In this document: positions 1 to 10,200 of the stretch, in pieces
Position numbering within the stretch: the first letter of the stretch is position 1
Layout of the letters: every line of letters starts with the position of its first letter
Assembly (NCBI RefSeq): GCF_030697305.1
Contig: NZ_JAUYQL010000063.1
Location: forward strand, 1-51,679
Direction of reading: 5' to 3'
Source: Phenylobacterium sp.
GTDB taxonomy: Bacteria; Pseudomonadota; Alphaproteobacteria; Caulobacterales; Caulobacteraceae
Length of the DNA: 51,679 nt
Made by a program: the position numbers and the translations under genes
The notes under the pieces: model-generated
Told to the model about the DNA's origin: nothing
Databases searched by the model: none
What the model saw: only the letters and a program-made list of their open reading frames with translations

Positions 1-936
1 GAGGGCGTCATCGCCGGGGCGCCGGCCTTCGCCAACCGGCCCCTGGCCAGCATGACCATGGCCGGCCGCGCCTTCGCCGATCCCGCTTCGAAGCCCTCGA
101 AGGCGCAGATCTCGTTGATCAACGACTCGGTGCTGGCGGCGTGCGATGCGAACGACGGGCTGAAGGACGGCCTGGTCACCGAACCGCTGAAGTGCGCCTG
201 GGACCCCAAGGTGCTGGCCTGCAAGCCCGGCCGGTCCGGCGACGCCTGCCTGACCCCCGCCCAGGTGGCGGGCGTGCGGGCGGTCTATCAGGACCACCAT
301 GCGGCGGACGGGACCTTGGTGACCTTCGGGCTGCCCAAAGGGTCGGAGCTGAGTTCCTACGGCTTCTTCGTCACGCCGACGCGCGACATCCAGTATGTCT
401 GGGGCATGCACCACCAGGCGGCCGGCCTGGAGCGCGACGCCGACCTTGACCTCTCCAAGAACGATCCGGTGGCCAACTACGCCGGCGAGCGGAACGCTCT
501 CTCGAACGTGCTGATCTACAGCGAGAACCCGGACATCTCGCCGTTCATGCGCCGCGGCGGCAAGCTGCTGATGTGGACCGGGACCTACGACCAGCTGATT
601 CCGGCGCGTTCGACCTACGACTACTTCGAGGCGATGCGCAGGGTGACCGACGTGCAACTCAAGGCGGGCGCCAGCAAGATCGAGGTGACGGATCGCACGC
701 GGCTGTTCACCGCCGTGGGCGTCTCCCACTGCGGCGGCGGCGCGGGTCCGGGGCGGTTCGATGCGTTGTCGGCGCTGGAGGCCTGGGTCGAGAAGGGCGA
801 GGCGCCTTCTCAGCTCGTCGCCAGCGATCCGGAGGGCGCTACGCCACGCCGCTCGCGCCCGATGTGCCAGCACCCGACCCTGCCGCGCTACAAGGGCGGC
901 GACCCCAACAGCGCGGCGAGCTTCACGTGCGGCTAG
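1..936 (+). CDS. Tannase/feruloyl esterase family protein, 3' part only
   Basis: The open frame runs in from the left edge, so the start, signal peptide and nucleophile Ser are outside the window; about 311 residues are visible. Family marks seen: the EGVIAGAPA stretch at the left edge, the calcium-site-like loop CDANDGLKDG ending in a downstream Cys, the acid in GTYDQLIPA, and the catalytic His in VSHCGGG. The Cys after that His matches the family's CS-D-HC arrangement, in which a disulfide joins the regions next to Ser and His. Known members are exported serine esterases that release gallate or hydroxycinnamates from plant esters. The aromatic catabolic genes to the right are compatible with using such a product, but the link is inference. 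Exact substrate is unknown. Confidence 0.9.
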   Translation, partial: EGVIAGAPAFANRPLASMTMAGRAFADPASKPSKAQISLINDSVLAACDANDGLKDGLVTEPLKCAWDPKVLACKPGRSGDACLTPAQVAGVRAVYQDHHAADGTLVTFGLPKGSELSSYGFFVTPTRDIQYVWGMHHQAAGLERDADLDLSKNDPVANYAGERNALSNVLIYSENPDISPFMRRGGKLLMWTGTYDQLIPARSTYDYFEAMRRVTDVQLKAGASKIEVTDRTRLFTAVGVSHCGGGAGPGRFDALSALEAWVEKGEAPSQLVASDPEGATPRRSRPMCQHPTLPRYKGGDPNSAASFTCG

Positions 937-1202
937 TCGGCTCGCGCCGATGATCGCCGGGTTGCGGGCCGAAAGCGGCCAGGAAGGTCTCAACTGACTG
1001 GTCCACCTCGAGGCGGATCTCCGTGTCGTCGGGCTCGGGGACGGCGTTGCACATCCGGGCCTTCCACAGCCGGCTCTGGCAAAGGCCGATCAACTGCTGT
1101 GCGGCGACCATCGGATCGCAAGGGGGCCGGTGGCCGCCGACTAGGGTCTCGTTAACCATAAACTCGCATGCTCGCCGCTTACGGCTGTGCGAGGAGGCTC
1201 AG

Positions 1203-1907
1203 TTGACGGAAGACCACGCTCTCTGCGTCGCTAAGCGCCTGGCCGAGGCGATCGGCGCGGCCACGATCGAGTCCCGCCCGAGCGAGAACTTCTACATCGA
1301 GGACGCCTTCGCCCCTGAAGTGTTCCAGGAAATCCTCGCCCGCCTGCCGGCCGACGAGGCGCTGGACGACATTCGCCACCCCGACGCCGTCGCGCCGGAT
1401 GGCCGCGTCACCCGCAAGCTGCTGGACTTCACCGAACAGTCGTTGGAGCGGCTGGATGCGGCCGACCGCGAGTTCTGGCGAGGCCTGACCCAGGCGCTGA
1501 CCTCCCAGACGCTGCTGAACGCGCTGGCCGCCAAGTTCCGCGTCACCCTGGAGACGCAATACGGCGCCGACCGCCCTGCGATGACCGCGGTGCCGCTGCT
1601 CTACCGCGACCTGCCGGGCTACCGCATCGGCGTGCATCCGGACGCGGCGACCAAGATCGCGACTCTGCAGTTCTACCTGCCGGCCGACGATAGTCAGGTC
1701 CACCTGGGCACCACGTTCCACGAGCGTACGCCGGACGGCTTCCAGGAGCTGAAGACCAATCCGTTCAAGCCCAATTCGGCCTACGGATTCGTGCGCACCG
1801 ACGAGAGCTGGCACAGCGTCAAGGAGCTCGGGCCCGACGAGGCGATCCGCAACTCGCTGGCGCTGACCGTCTACCACCGCGGCCTTCAGTATAGCTCGGC
1901 GATGTAG
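1203..1907 (+). CDS. 2OG-Fe(II) oxygenase-like protein
   Basis: A 234-residue protein. The frame is open further upstream, but TTG at 1203 follows a GAGGAGG SD (1191-1197) with a 5-nt spacer, and residues before it look non-coding. The C-terminal half fits a double-stranded beta-helix oxygenase: H145-x-D147 in GVHPD, a distal H204 in ESWHSV, and R217 as the possible 2-oxoglutarate anchor. These residues predict iron- and 2OG-dependent hydroxylation of an unknown target. Its stop is only 2 bp before the FkbM methyltransferase start, so the two are almost certainly co-translated and may act on the same molecule. The family call rests on motif spacing, not on close similarity. Confidence 0.7.
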   Translation: MTEDHALCVAKRLAEAIGAATIESRPSENFYIEDAFAPEVFQEILARLPADEALDDIRHPDAVAPDGRVTRKLLDFTEQSLERLDAADREFWRGLTQALTSQTLLNALAAKFRVTLETQYGADRPAMTAVPLLYRDLPGYRIGVHPDAATKIATLQFYLPADDSQVHLGTTFHERTPDGFQELKTNPFKPNSAYGFVRTDESWHSVKELGPDEAIRNSLALTVYHRGLQYSSAM

Positions 1908-1909
1908 CC

Positions 1910-2671
1910 ATGATCGACGTCGACGTGGCGAGCGCCCTGGGCCTGGGCGATGTGGGCGTCACCTCGACCCCGGCGGGCCCAATCTTCTTCGCCCGCCAGG
2001 GCAGCGGCTGGCGCTACGACACCCTGCTCACCAAGGAGCCGGAGACTATCGAGTGGATCGACGGCTTTGAGCCCGGCGAGACGCTGTGGGACATCGGCGC
2101 CAACGTCGGCGTCTATTCGCTGTACGCGGCCAAGCGGGGATTACGGGTCCTGGCCTTCGAGCCGCATTTCGCCAACTACTTCCACCTGTGCGCCAACATC
2201 ATGCTCAACGGCCTGCAGGACCAGATCACCGCCTATTGCCTGGCCTTCGCGCAAGCGCCGGCGGCCAGCACCATCAACCTCGCCGACGTCAGCTTCGGCC
2301 ACTCCATGTCCAGCTTCGGCAGCGACCTGGATTTCCGCGGGCGCCCCTATGAGGTCGCCTTTCGGCAGGGGATGATCGGCTACGACATCGATGGTTTCTG
2401 CCGCGACCTCGGCGTCGCCGTCCCCGACCATGTGAAGATCGATGTCGACGGCATCGAACTCGACATCGTGCGCGGCGGCCGCTCCGTGCTGGCCGACGCG
2501 CGCGTCAAGTCGGTGTCCATCGAGCTGATCGAGACCGACGCGGCCCAGGTCGCCGGCGTCGACGAGGTGCTGGGCGCGGCGGGGCTGACCTTCATCCACA
2601 AGAAGCAGAATCCGGAGTTCCGCGACACGCCCACCGGCGATGTGCTGAACTTTCTGTACCGGCGCCCCTAG
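1910..2671 (+). CDS. FkbM family SAM-dependent methyltransferase
   Basis: A 253-residue class I methyltransferase of the FkbM type. The SAM-binding motif I is DIGANVGVYS at residues 61-70, followed by the acidic LAFEPH strand end (81-86). Late in the protein the family's KIDVDGIELDIVRGG signature is present. FkbM enzymes O-methylate sugars or polyketide-type metabolites; bacterial chromosomal copies are common in surface-polysaccharide loci. It starts 2 bp after the 2OG-oxygenase-like gene and overlaps the convergent methyltransferase gene by 4 bp at 2668-2671. Substrate is unknown. Confidence 0.9.
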   Translation: MIDVDVASALGLGDVGVTSTPAGPIFFARQGSGWRYDTLLTKEPETIEWIDGFEPGETLWDIGANVGVYSLYAAKRGLRVLAFEPHFANYFHLCANIMLNGLQDQITAYCLAFAQAPAASTINLADVSFGHSMSSFGSDLDFRGRPYEVAFRQGMIGYDIDGFCRDLGVAVPDHVKIDVDGIELDIVRGGRSVLADARVKSVSIELIETDAAQVAGVDEVLGAAGLTFIHKKQNPEFRDTPTGDVLNFLYRRP

Positions 2672-4575
2672 AATCCCACGCCGGCGAGGCGGCGGTTCTC
2701 CTGCTCCAGGTCCTTGGCCCAACTGGCGAGGCCGAAGCGTCGTGTGTCGATCTGGCGGGCGAACAGGCCCGGGCTGCGGCGCCACAGCGGCAGGTTGGCC
2801 AGCGCGCTGGCGCACTGCGAGCCCATGTCGATCACCTCGGCCAATTCCTGCAGCCCGAAGGGCAGGGGGCTGGCTGCGTCGCCGATGACCTCGGTTGTGG
2901 GGGCTCGGGCGGCCTCCAGGGCTTCGCGCACGCCAGCCTCGAAACAGGCGCGCGCCGCGCCTTCGTCTCCAGCGGTCAGGTGCAGTCGGCCTTCGAAGAA
3001 GCTGGCGGCCACGGTCTTCGTGGCCAGCAGCGGCGAGAACGCGCGCCAGTCGAGCTCGGCGGCCTTGCGGTACCAGGCGATGGCGCCGGCATGGTCGCCC
3101 GTGAGCTCCATCAGCTTGCCGGCCAGGAAGGCGTGGGAGATGCGCCAGCGCGCGGTGTGCGCGTCGCCGCCGTTGTCGCCTGCCGCCTCGTAACTCTCGA
3201 TCAGCCCGATGACGTTCGGCACGTCGTCCAGGCTGCGACCCTCGAGTACGCGATAGCCTAGCACGGTGATCGCGCCGCCGCGGTCCGGGGAATCGGCGCG
3301 GGCGTTCTCGGCGATCATCAGCGCCAGGCGGAAAAGCTTGTCGTCGTCGCGCAGCCGTTCGCCCATCTGAATCAGCGTGCGGTAGAGATATGGGTTGTCG
3401 TAGGAGCCGGCGAAATCCACCACGGTGGGCAGGCTCGCGCCGTCGGCGGCGGCGAACTGCGGATGCCGGAAGTCGGCGATCTGCGCCTCGTCCGCGGCGA
3501 AAGGGTTGGCCGAGACCACCGCCAGCAGCCACTCGGTGTCGTCGTTGGCTTCCATCGGCCACTGGCGCAGCAGGCGCGGAGATTCCGGCAGCTTGAAGCC
3601 GCCCGGCGCCGACTGCACGTACTTGGACTCCAGGATGAAGTGCTGGCCGAGGCCCTGTGCAAGCTTGTCCCAATCGAAGACGTGCAGGTGGTGGGGATTG
3701 GGGTCCTCGCCGGTCTCGTCCATCCAGCGGTCGGGCACCGAACAGACGACGCGGCCGTCAGGCTTCAGCACCCGGCGAAAGGCGGCGACCGCGGCCTCCC
3801 AGTCGGGCACGTGTTCGAGCGTCTCCATCGAGACGATCAGGTCGATGGAGCTGTCGGCCACACCCTCCAGAACGGCCACGTCGCCGGCGGCGTAGCGCAG
3901 GCCGGGCCCGCCGTAGTTGGCCTGCGCGTACTCGGCGGTCTCCGGGTCCAGGTCCATGCCCAGGAAGTCCGCGCCGCGCGACAAAGCCGCCAGCACGGCG
4001 GTGCCGTATCCCAGGCCGCAGGCGCAATCCAACACCCGGTCGCCGGGCCGCACGTACTCCGCCGCCAGCGAATAGCGCACGACATGGGCGTCGGCGCGCG
4101 AGCCGGACTCGCGCAGCATGTCCATGTGCAGGCCGCGGTCTTTCTGCAGGTCCTCCACCGACCAGCGCGCGGCGGCCGCCGCCGGGATCCGCTGGTAGAA
4201 GTTGACGATTCCATAGGCCGTGTCGTTCAGGCCCTCGTACTCGTGGGTCAGCAGGCCGGCGGGGTGGCGGCGCCAGCCGGCCGCGAACAGCACCTGGTCG
4301 CCCTCCCAGCGGTTCACCTCGAGGCAGCGCAGCACCAGGGTGTCGGCGCTCTTGAAGCCCGACAGGGCGCGCAGGATCGGCGCGATCGGGCTGACGCCAG
4401 CGAGGTCGAGGATGACCACGTCGAACGCCTCGCCCACCGCGTCCTCGGCGCGGCGCGCGCGGCAGCCGTTCAGCGCCAGTTCGCGGACCAAGGCGTCGTC
4501 CTCGGATGCGCCGACATGGACCATTGAGCCGGCGCCGACGCGCTCGACGATGGCCTTGGCGAATTGGATGCTCAT
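2668..4575 (-). CDS. Large class I methyltransferase with helical C-terminal extension
   Basis: A 635-residue protein in three parts. Residues 1-130 look like a degenerate Rossmann/FkbM-like fold lacking a recognisable SAM motif. Residues about 165-300 are a complete SAM methyltransferase: VLDCACGLGYG (181-191), acidic MDLD (207-210), and METLEHVPDW followed by FRRVLKPDGR. Residues about 385-600 are helical and include a TPR-like element (GDHAGAIAWYRKAAEL). ATG at 4575 has an upstream GGAG SD with a 6-nt spacer. It is divergent from the HAD-domain gene and convergent with FkbM, a grouping typical of glycan-decoration loci. Target is unknown. Confidence 0.82.
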   Translation of the reverse strand: MSIQFAKAIVERVGAGSMVHVGASEDDALVRELALNGCRARRAEDAVGEAFDVVILDLAGVSPIAPILRALSGFKSADTLVLRCLEVNRWEGDQVLFAAGWRRHPAGLLTHEYEGLNDTAYGIVNFYQRIPAAAAARWSVEDLQKDRGLHMDMLRESGSRADAHVVRYSLAAEYVRPGDRVLDCACGLGYGTAVLAALSRGADFLGMDLDPETAEYAQANYGGPGLRYAAGDVAVLEGVADSSIDLIVSMETLEHVPDWEAAVAAFRRVLKPDGRVVCSVPDRWMDETGEDPNPHHLHVFDWDKLAQGLGQHFILESKYVQSAPGGFKLPESPRLLRQWPMEANDDTEWLLAVVSANPFAADEAQIADFRHPQFAAADGASLPTVVDFAGSYDNPYLYRTLIQMGERLRDDDKLFRLALMIAENARADSPDRGGAITVLGYRVLEGRSLDDVPNVIGLIESYEAAGDNGGDAHTARWRISHAFLAGKLMELTGDHAGAIAWYRKAAELDWRAFSPLLATKTVAASFFEGRLHLTAGDEGAARACFEAGVREALEAARAPTTEVIGDAASPLPFGLQELAEVIDMGSQCASALANLPLWRRSPGLFARQIDTRRFGLASWAKDLEQENRRLAGVGF

Positions 4576-4710
4576 ACGCGGCTCCGCGAGGGGGGCTTCG
4601 GACCGTCGGACCCTCGCGCGCGTGGAGAAATTTAGCGTTAACGGAAACCAAATGCCCAGCGCCTAGGACCAGAGCCAAGGATCATCGCCCTGCTCGAAAG
4701 GCGCACCCTC

Positions 4711-7110
4711 ATGACCGAACGGTCGATCACCCCCGATCGCCTGGCCAGCGCCCTCGACGGCGCGCCCGCCGGCCTGAAGGTGCTGTCGCTGGACTGCTTC
4801 GACACCCTGATCTGGCGCAACACGCATGCGCCGCGCGACGTGTTCGCCGAGCTGTTCTCCGACACCGCGGGCGTCTACCACCGCATGTGGAGCGAGGAGG
4901 CGGCGCGCGAACGCGCCATGGTCCGCCACGAACGCTCCGAGATCACCATCGCCGAGATCTACGATGGGTTGCTGGAAGACGCCGACCCTGCCGAGCGCGC
5001 AGACGCGATCGCCCGTGAGCTGGCGGCCGAGACCCGGCACACCTTCGCCTTCGCCCCCACCGTGGCGCTGATGCGCGCGGCGAAAGCGCGCGGCATGAAG
5101 GTGGTGGTGGTCAGCGACATCTACCTCAGCCGCGACCACCTGGAAGCGCTGATCCGCTCGGCCGCCGGCGACGAGGTGCTGGGCCTGATCGACCGGATCT
5201 TCTGTTCCAGCGAGTACGGCGTGACAAAGTCGACGGGCCTGTTCCGTGATGTCCTGCGCGAGTTGGCCGTTCCCGCCGGCGCCGTTCTGCACCTGGGCGA
5301 CAACCGCGTCCCCGACTACGAAGCGCCGATCGCCATGGGTATCAAGGCGATCCACCTGGAGCAGTTCGACGAGGCGACCACCCAGCGCCTGCGGCTGGAG
5401 GCTGCGGTCAGCGCGATCATCGAGCCGGCCGGCATGGCCGCCCAGGCGATTCGCCAGCCGCACCGCGCCCAGATCGCCATGGTCGGCGCCGACGTCTCAC
5501 CGGCGCCACGCTTCGGCTACGCGACCCTGGGCCCCATCCTCCACGGCTTCGCCCGATGGGTGAAGGACGAGGCGAAGGCGCTTCGTCAGCATACGGACGG
5601 TCAGGTGCGCCTGGTGTTCCTGATGCGCGACGGCCACCTGCCGCGCAGGGTCTACGAGGCGATCGCCGACGCCGACGGTCCGCCCGTCTCGTCGCTGGAG
5701 CTCAGCCGGTTCACCGCCACGGCGGCGGCGATGACCGATGCGGAGAAGATCCGCCGCTTCGTCGAGAGCGAGCTGACCATCACCCGCCAGGACGTCATCG
5801 CCCGCCAACTCCTGTTCGATCGCGACGAGGTGAAGCGCCTGGTGCGCGACGCCGACGGATCGGCCGCCGCATTCGCCGAGGCCGTGCTCGCGCCCAAGTC
5901 GATCGAACGGATCATCGCCCGATCGACCGCCTTCGCCGCGCGGCTGATCAAGTACGTCGCCAAGGAAACCGGCGCGCGGGCCGGCGACACCCTGGCGCTG
6001 GTCGACCTGGGCTATAACGGCACCGCCCAAAACCAGATCGCGCCGCTGTTCGAGACCGCGCTCAAGGTCAAGGTCGCCGGCCTCTATCTGCTGTTGCGCG
6101 CCCAGGAGCGTACCCGCCACGACAAGCGCGGCTTCATCGGTCCGGACCACTACGACTTCACGACGCTGTCGGGCCTCAGCACCAACGTCTCGGTGTTGGA
6201 GCAACTCTGCACCGTGGCGCAAGGCTCGGTCGTCGACTACACGGCCGACGGCAAGTCGGTGCGGGCCAAGGTCAGCGTCAAGGGCCGCCAGAGCGCGGTG
6301 CGCGAGGCGATCGGCGAGGCCTGCGTCGACTATGCGCGAAGCTACGGTCAGGCGTTCGTCCGACCGCCGGCTTCCGACGACGCCGACGCCAGCCGCCAGG
6401 CCGCTGCGGCCGCCATGGCCCGTCTGATGTTCCTGCCGACCAAGGACGAGATCGATGTGCTCAAGGACTTCGAGCACGACGTGAACCTCGGCACCGAGGA
6501 CATGTTGAAGCTGTTCGACGCCGACCGCGGGGCCGAGGGCTTGCGCCAGAGCGGGCTCTACTACCTGAAGAACGCCGACCGGATGTACCTGCCGGCCGAG
6601 ATCCGCGACGAGGGCCTGCCGCTCAGCCTGGCGCTGCTCACCCAGCGGCGGTTCGGGCTTCAGCTCCGCTACGCCGATTTCCTGCACAAGCCGACGATGA
6701 TCCCGATCATGGTCGCCGGCGGCGGTTCGGTGGAGCTGACCCAGGTCGAGGCCTACGCCACCCACGACGGCTACTTCCGCGCCACCGCGCCGGTGGGCGA
6801 CTGCCGCTTCGCGATCGGACTGCAGTTCGGCAAGCTGTATGAGTTCGTGCAGATCGAGGCCGTGTCCTTCGCGCCGCTGCAGGACCTGGAAGTCAAGGTG
6901 GGTCATGCCCTGGCGGCGCCCATTCCCGCCCAGCGCCTGTACGAAGGCATGAGCGAGGCCGCGCCGGGCCTGTTCCGCTGCGACGACGAGAACGCCTTCA
7001 TGATGGTCCCGCCGCCAGCCCGCAACGACGACCGGCCGATGGTTCTGAACGTGATCTTCCGCCCGATCGCTGAACGGGCGCCCTCAGCCGGTCAGGTCGT
7101 CGCGGCCTGA
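4711..7110 (+). CDS. Large HAD-superfamily protein (COG5610-like)
   Basis: A 799-residue cytoplasmic protein. The first 230 residues form a HAD hydrolase domain: nucleophile D28 in SLDCFDTL, motif II in VVVSDIYLS, motif III Lys in YGVTKSTG, and the acidic motif LGDNRVPDYEAP. The remaining 570 residues form a large domain of unknown function, including LVDLGYNGTAQNQI, as in HAD proteins encoded beside glycosyltransferase and FkbM genes. Likely a phosphatase or phosphotransferase of surface-glycan metabolism (inference). ATG 4711 is preceded only by a weak GAAAGG. It is divergent from the methyltransferase gene, with a shared promoter region at 4576-4710. Confidence 0.8.
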   Translation: MTERSITPDRLASALDGAPAGLKVLSLDCFDTLIWRNTHAPRDVFAELFSDTAGVYHRMWSEEAARERAMVRHERSEITIAEIYDGLLEDADPAERADAIARELAAETRHTFAFAPTVALMRAAKARGMKVVVVSDIYLSRDHLEALIRSAAGDEVLGLIDRIFCSSEYGVTKSTGLFRDVLRELAVPAGAVLHLGDNRVPDYEAPIAMGIKAIHLEQFDEATTQRLRLEAAVSAIIEPAGMAAQAIRQPHRAQIAMVGADVSPAPRFGYATLGPILHGFARWVKDEAKALRQHTDGQVRLVFLMRDGHLPRRVYEAIADADGPPVSSLELSRFTATAAAMTDAEKIRRFVESELTITRQDVIARQLLFDRDEVKRLVRDADGSAAAFAEAVLAPKSIERIIARSTAFAARLIKYVAKETGARAGDTLALVDLGYNGTAQNQIAPLFETALKVKVAGLYLLLRAQERTRHDKRGFIGPDHYDFTTLSGLSTNVSVLEQLCTVAQGSVVDYTADGKSVRAKVSVKGRQSAVREAIGEACVDYARSYGQAFVRPPASDDADASRQAAAAAMARLMFLPTKDEIDVLKDFEHDVNLGTEDMLKLFDADRGAEGLRQSGLYYLKNADRMYLPAEIRDEGLPLSLALLTQRRFGLQLRYADFLHKPTMIPIMVAGGGSVELTQVEAYATHDGYFRATAPVGDCRFAIGLQFGKLYEFVQIEAVSFAPLQDLEVKVGHALAAPIPAQRLYEGMSEAAPGLFRCDDENAFMMVPPPARNDDRPMVLNVIFRPIAERAPSAGQVVAA

Positions 7111-7139
7111 ACCGGCCGACGGCAAAGCTGCGAGATTGC

Positions 7140-7153
7140 ATGCAGGCCTGCAT
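7140..7153. promoter_or_regulatory. 14-bp palindrome followed by T-run upstream of pyc
   Basis: ATGCAGGCCTGCAT is a perfect 14-bp palindrome, followed directly by a run of six T (7153-7158). It lies 30 bp after the HAD-protein stop and 137 bp before the pyc start. It could be a weak terminator (5-bp stem, 4-nt loop, T-run) or a dimeric regulator site for pyc. The sequence alone does not decide. Confidence 0.4.
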
Positions 7154-7290
7154 TTTTTGGGCGCGCGCCTGCCCGCCTCTCGTATAGAACGCAGCCGTGC
7201 CTGCCCTGGCGGCAGGCGGGACGTTCCGGGGGCGGGCGAAGGGCCGGTTCAAGGATTCCAGCGTCTTGACCTCAAGCCGAAGATCATCAC

Positions 7291-10200
7291 TTGCGCGCCA
7301 TCAAACGCCTGCTCGTCGCCAACCGGTCGGAAATCGCCATCCGCGTGTTCCGCGCCGCCGCGGAAATGGGGATCGCCACGATCGCGATCTATGCCGAGCA
7401 GGACAAGCTGTCGCTGCATCGGTTCAAGGCTGACGAGGCCTATCTGATCGGCGCCGGGATGGGGCCGATCGAGGCCTATCTGTCGATAGACGAGGTGATC
7501 CGCGTCGCGCTCGAGGCCAAGGCCGACGCGATCCATCCCGGTTACGGTTTCCTGTCGGAGAGCCCCGAATTCGCCGAGGCCTGCGCCGCTGCTGGCATAG
7601 CCTTCATCGGTCCCAGCCCCACCACCATGCGCGCCCTTGGCGACAAGGTGGCGGCGCGCAACCTGGCGATCTCCGCCGGCGCGCCGGTGATGCCAGCGAC
7701 CACACCGCTGCCGAACGACCCGTCGGAGATCAAGCGGATGGCCCAGGCCGTCGGCTATCCGGTGATGCTGAAGGCCTCGTGGGGCGGCGGCGGGCGCGGC
7801 ATGCGCCCGATCGAGTCCGAGGGCCAGTTGCTGGACGCCGTGGCCTCGGCCCGGCGCGAGGCCAAGGCGGCGTTCGGCAAGGACGAGGTCTATCTGGAGA
7901 AGCTGGTCCAGCGGGCGCGGCACGTCGAGGTGCAGTTGCTGGGCGACAACCACGGCAACCTGTTCCACCTGTTCGAGCGGGACTGCTCGATCCAGCGCCG
8001 CCACCAGAAGATCATCGAGCGCGCGCCGGCCCCCTATCTGGACGAGGCGCAGCGTGCGGAGCTTTGCGAGGCGGCCCTGAAGATCGGTCGCGCCGCCAAC
8101 TACGTGGGCGCGGGCACCGTCGAGTTCCTCATGGATGTGGACACCGGCGCGTTCTATTTCATCGAGGTCAATCCGCGCATCCAGGTGGAGCACACCGTCA
8201 CCGAGACGGTCACCGGCATCGACATCGTCAAGGCGCAGATCCGCATCACTGAAGGTGGACGCCTGGGCGTCGCCGAGGAGACCGGGGTGCCGCCGCAGGC
8301 CGAGCTGCGGCTCAGCGGCCACGCGCTCCAGTGCCGGATCACGACCGAGGACCCCGAGAACAACTTCATCCCCGACTACGGCCGGATCAGCGCCTATCGC
8401 GGCGCGTTCGGCTTCGGCATCCGCGTCGATGGCGGCACCGCCTATTCGGGCGCCGTGGTCACCCGCTTCTACGATCCGCTGCTGGAGAAGGTCACCGCCT
8501 GGGCGCCGACGCCGGCCGAGGTGATTGCGCGGATGGACCGGGCGCTGCGCGAGTACCGGATCCGCGGGGTGGCGACGAACCTCGCCTTCGTCGAGGCCGT
8601 GCTGGCGCATCCGAAGTTCCAGTCGAACGCCTACACCACCCGCTTCATCGACGAGACGCCGGAGCTGTTCCGCCGCAGCGCCCGGCGCGACCGGGCGACC
8701 AAGCTGCTGCGCTATGTCGCCGACGTCAGCGTCAACGGCCAGCCCGAGGTCCGCAACCGTCCCAGGCCCTCGCCCCAGGCCCGCAAGCCCGTGGCGCCGG
8801 TGTTCGCGCCGGCTGCGTCGGCCGACAGCGCGCGCAAGCGCCTGGAACGTCTCGGGCCCAAGGGTTTCGCCGACTGGATGTTGGCCCACGACCGGCCGCT
8901 GGTCACCGACACCACCATGCGCGACGCCCACCAGTCGCTGCTGGCCACCCGGTTCCGCACCATCGACATCGCCCGCGCCGCGCGCGCCTACGCCGACGGC
9001 CTGCCGGAGCTGATGTCGCTGGAGTGCTGGGGCGGGGCGACCTTCGACGTCGCCATGCGCTTCCTGCTGGAGGACCCGTGGGAGCGGCTGGCGATGCTGC
9101 GCGAACGCACGCCGCATGCCCTGATGCAGATGCTGCTGCGCGGCGCCAACGGCGTCGGCTACGCCAACTATCCCGACAACGTGGTGCGCTTCTTCATCCG
9201 CCAGGCGGCGGACGCCGGCGTCGACCTGTTCCGGGTGTTCGACTGCTTCAACTGGGTCGAGAACATGCGCGTCGCCATCGATGCGGTGGCCGAGGCCGGC
9301 AAGATCGCCGAGGGTGCGATCTGCTACACCGGCGACATCCTCGATCCCTCGCGGCCCAAGTACTCGCTGGCCTACTACGTGGGCGTGGCCAAGGAGCTGG
9401 AGGCCGCCGGCTGCCACGTGCTGGCGATCAAGGACATGGCCGGGTTGCTGAAGCCCGCGGCGGCCAAGGTGCTGATCACCGAGCTGAAGCAGCAGGTCGG
9501 CCTGCCGATCCACCTGCACACCCACGACACCTCCGGCATAGCCGGGGCGACGATCCTGGCCGCGGTCGACTCCGGCGTCGACGCCTTCGACGCGGCGATG
9601 GACGCGATGTCCGGCACCACCTCGCAGCCCTGCCTGGGCTCGATCGTCGAGGCGCTGCGCGGCACGCCCCGCGACACCGGCCTCGATCCCGAGGCGATCC
9701 GTTCGATCAGCTTTTACTGGGAGGCGGTGCGCGGCCAGTACGCGGCGTTCGAGAGCGATCTGAAGTCCGGCGCCTCGGAGGTCTATCTGCACGAACTGCC
9801 GGGCGGCCAGTTCACCAACCTGCGCGAACAGGCCCGCGGCCTCGGCCTGGACTCCCGCTGGCATGACGTGGCCCGCGCCTACCGTGCGGCCAACGACATG
9901 TTCGGCGACATCGTCAAGGTGACGCCGTCTTCGAAGGTCGTCGGCGACATGGCGCTGATGATGGTCTCGCAGGGGCTGACGCCCAGCGACGTGCTGGACC
10001 CCGCGCGCGACGTGGCCTTCCCGCAGTCGGTGGTGGAGATGCTGCGCGGCGACCTGGGGCAACCGCCTGGCGGCTGGCCCGCCGATCTGCAGAAGAAGGC
10101 GTTGAAGGGCGCCGAGGCCTATACCGCGCGCCCCGGCTCGCTGATCCCGCATGCCGACCTGGAGGCGGTGCGTACGGCCGTCAGCGCCCGCGTCGGCCGT

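Noticed and set aside
923-1159. 78-codon minus-strand frame between the tannase and oxygenase-like genes
   Set aside because: No SD and no family resemblance; the 937-1202 gap holds nothing I can support besides the downstream SD.
2141-3673. 510-codon minus-strand frame overlapping FkbM and the long methyltransferase
   Set aside because: Overlaps two well-supported genes in other frames; low-complexity Arg/Pro/Ala content.
5497-6906. 469-codon frame antisense to the HAD protein
   Set aside because: GC-rich shadow frame with no recognisable motif.
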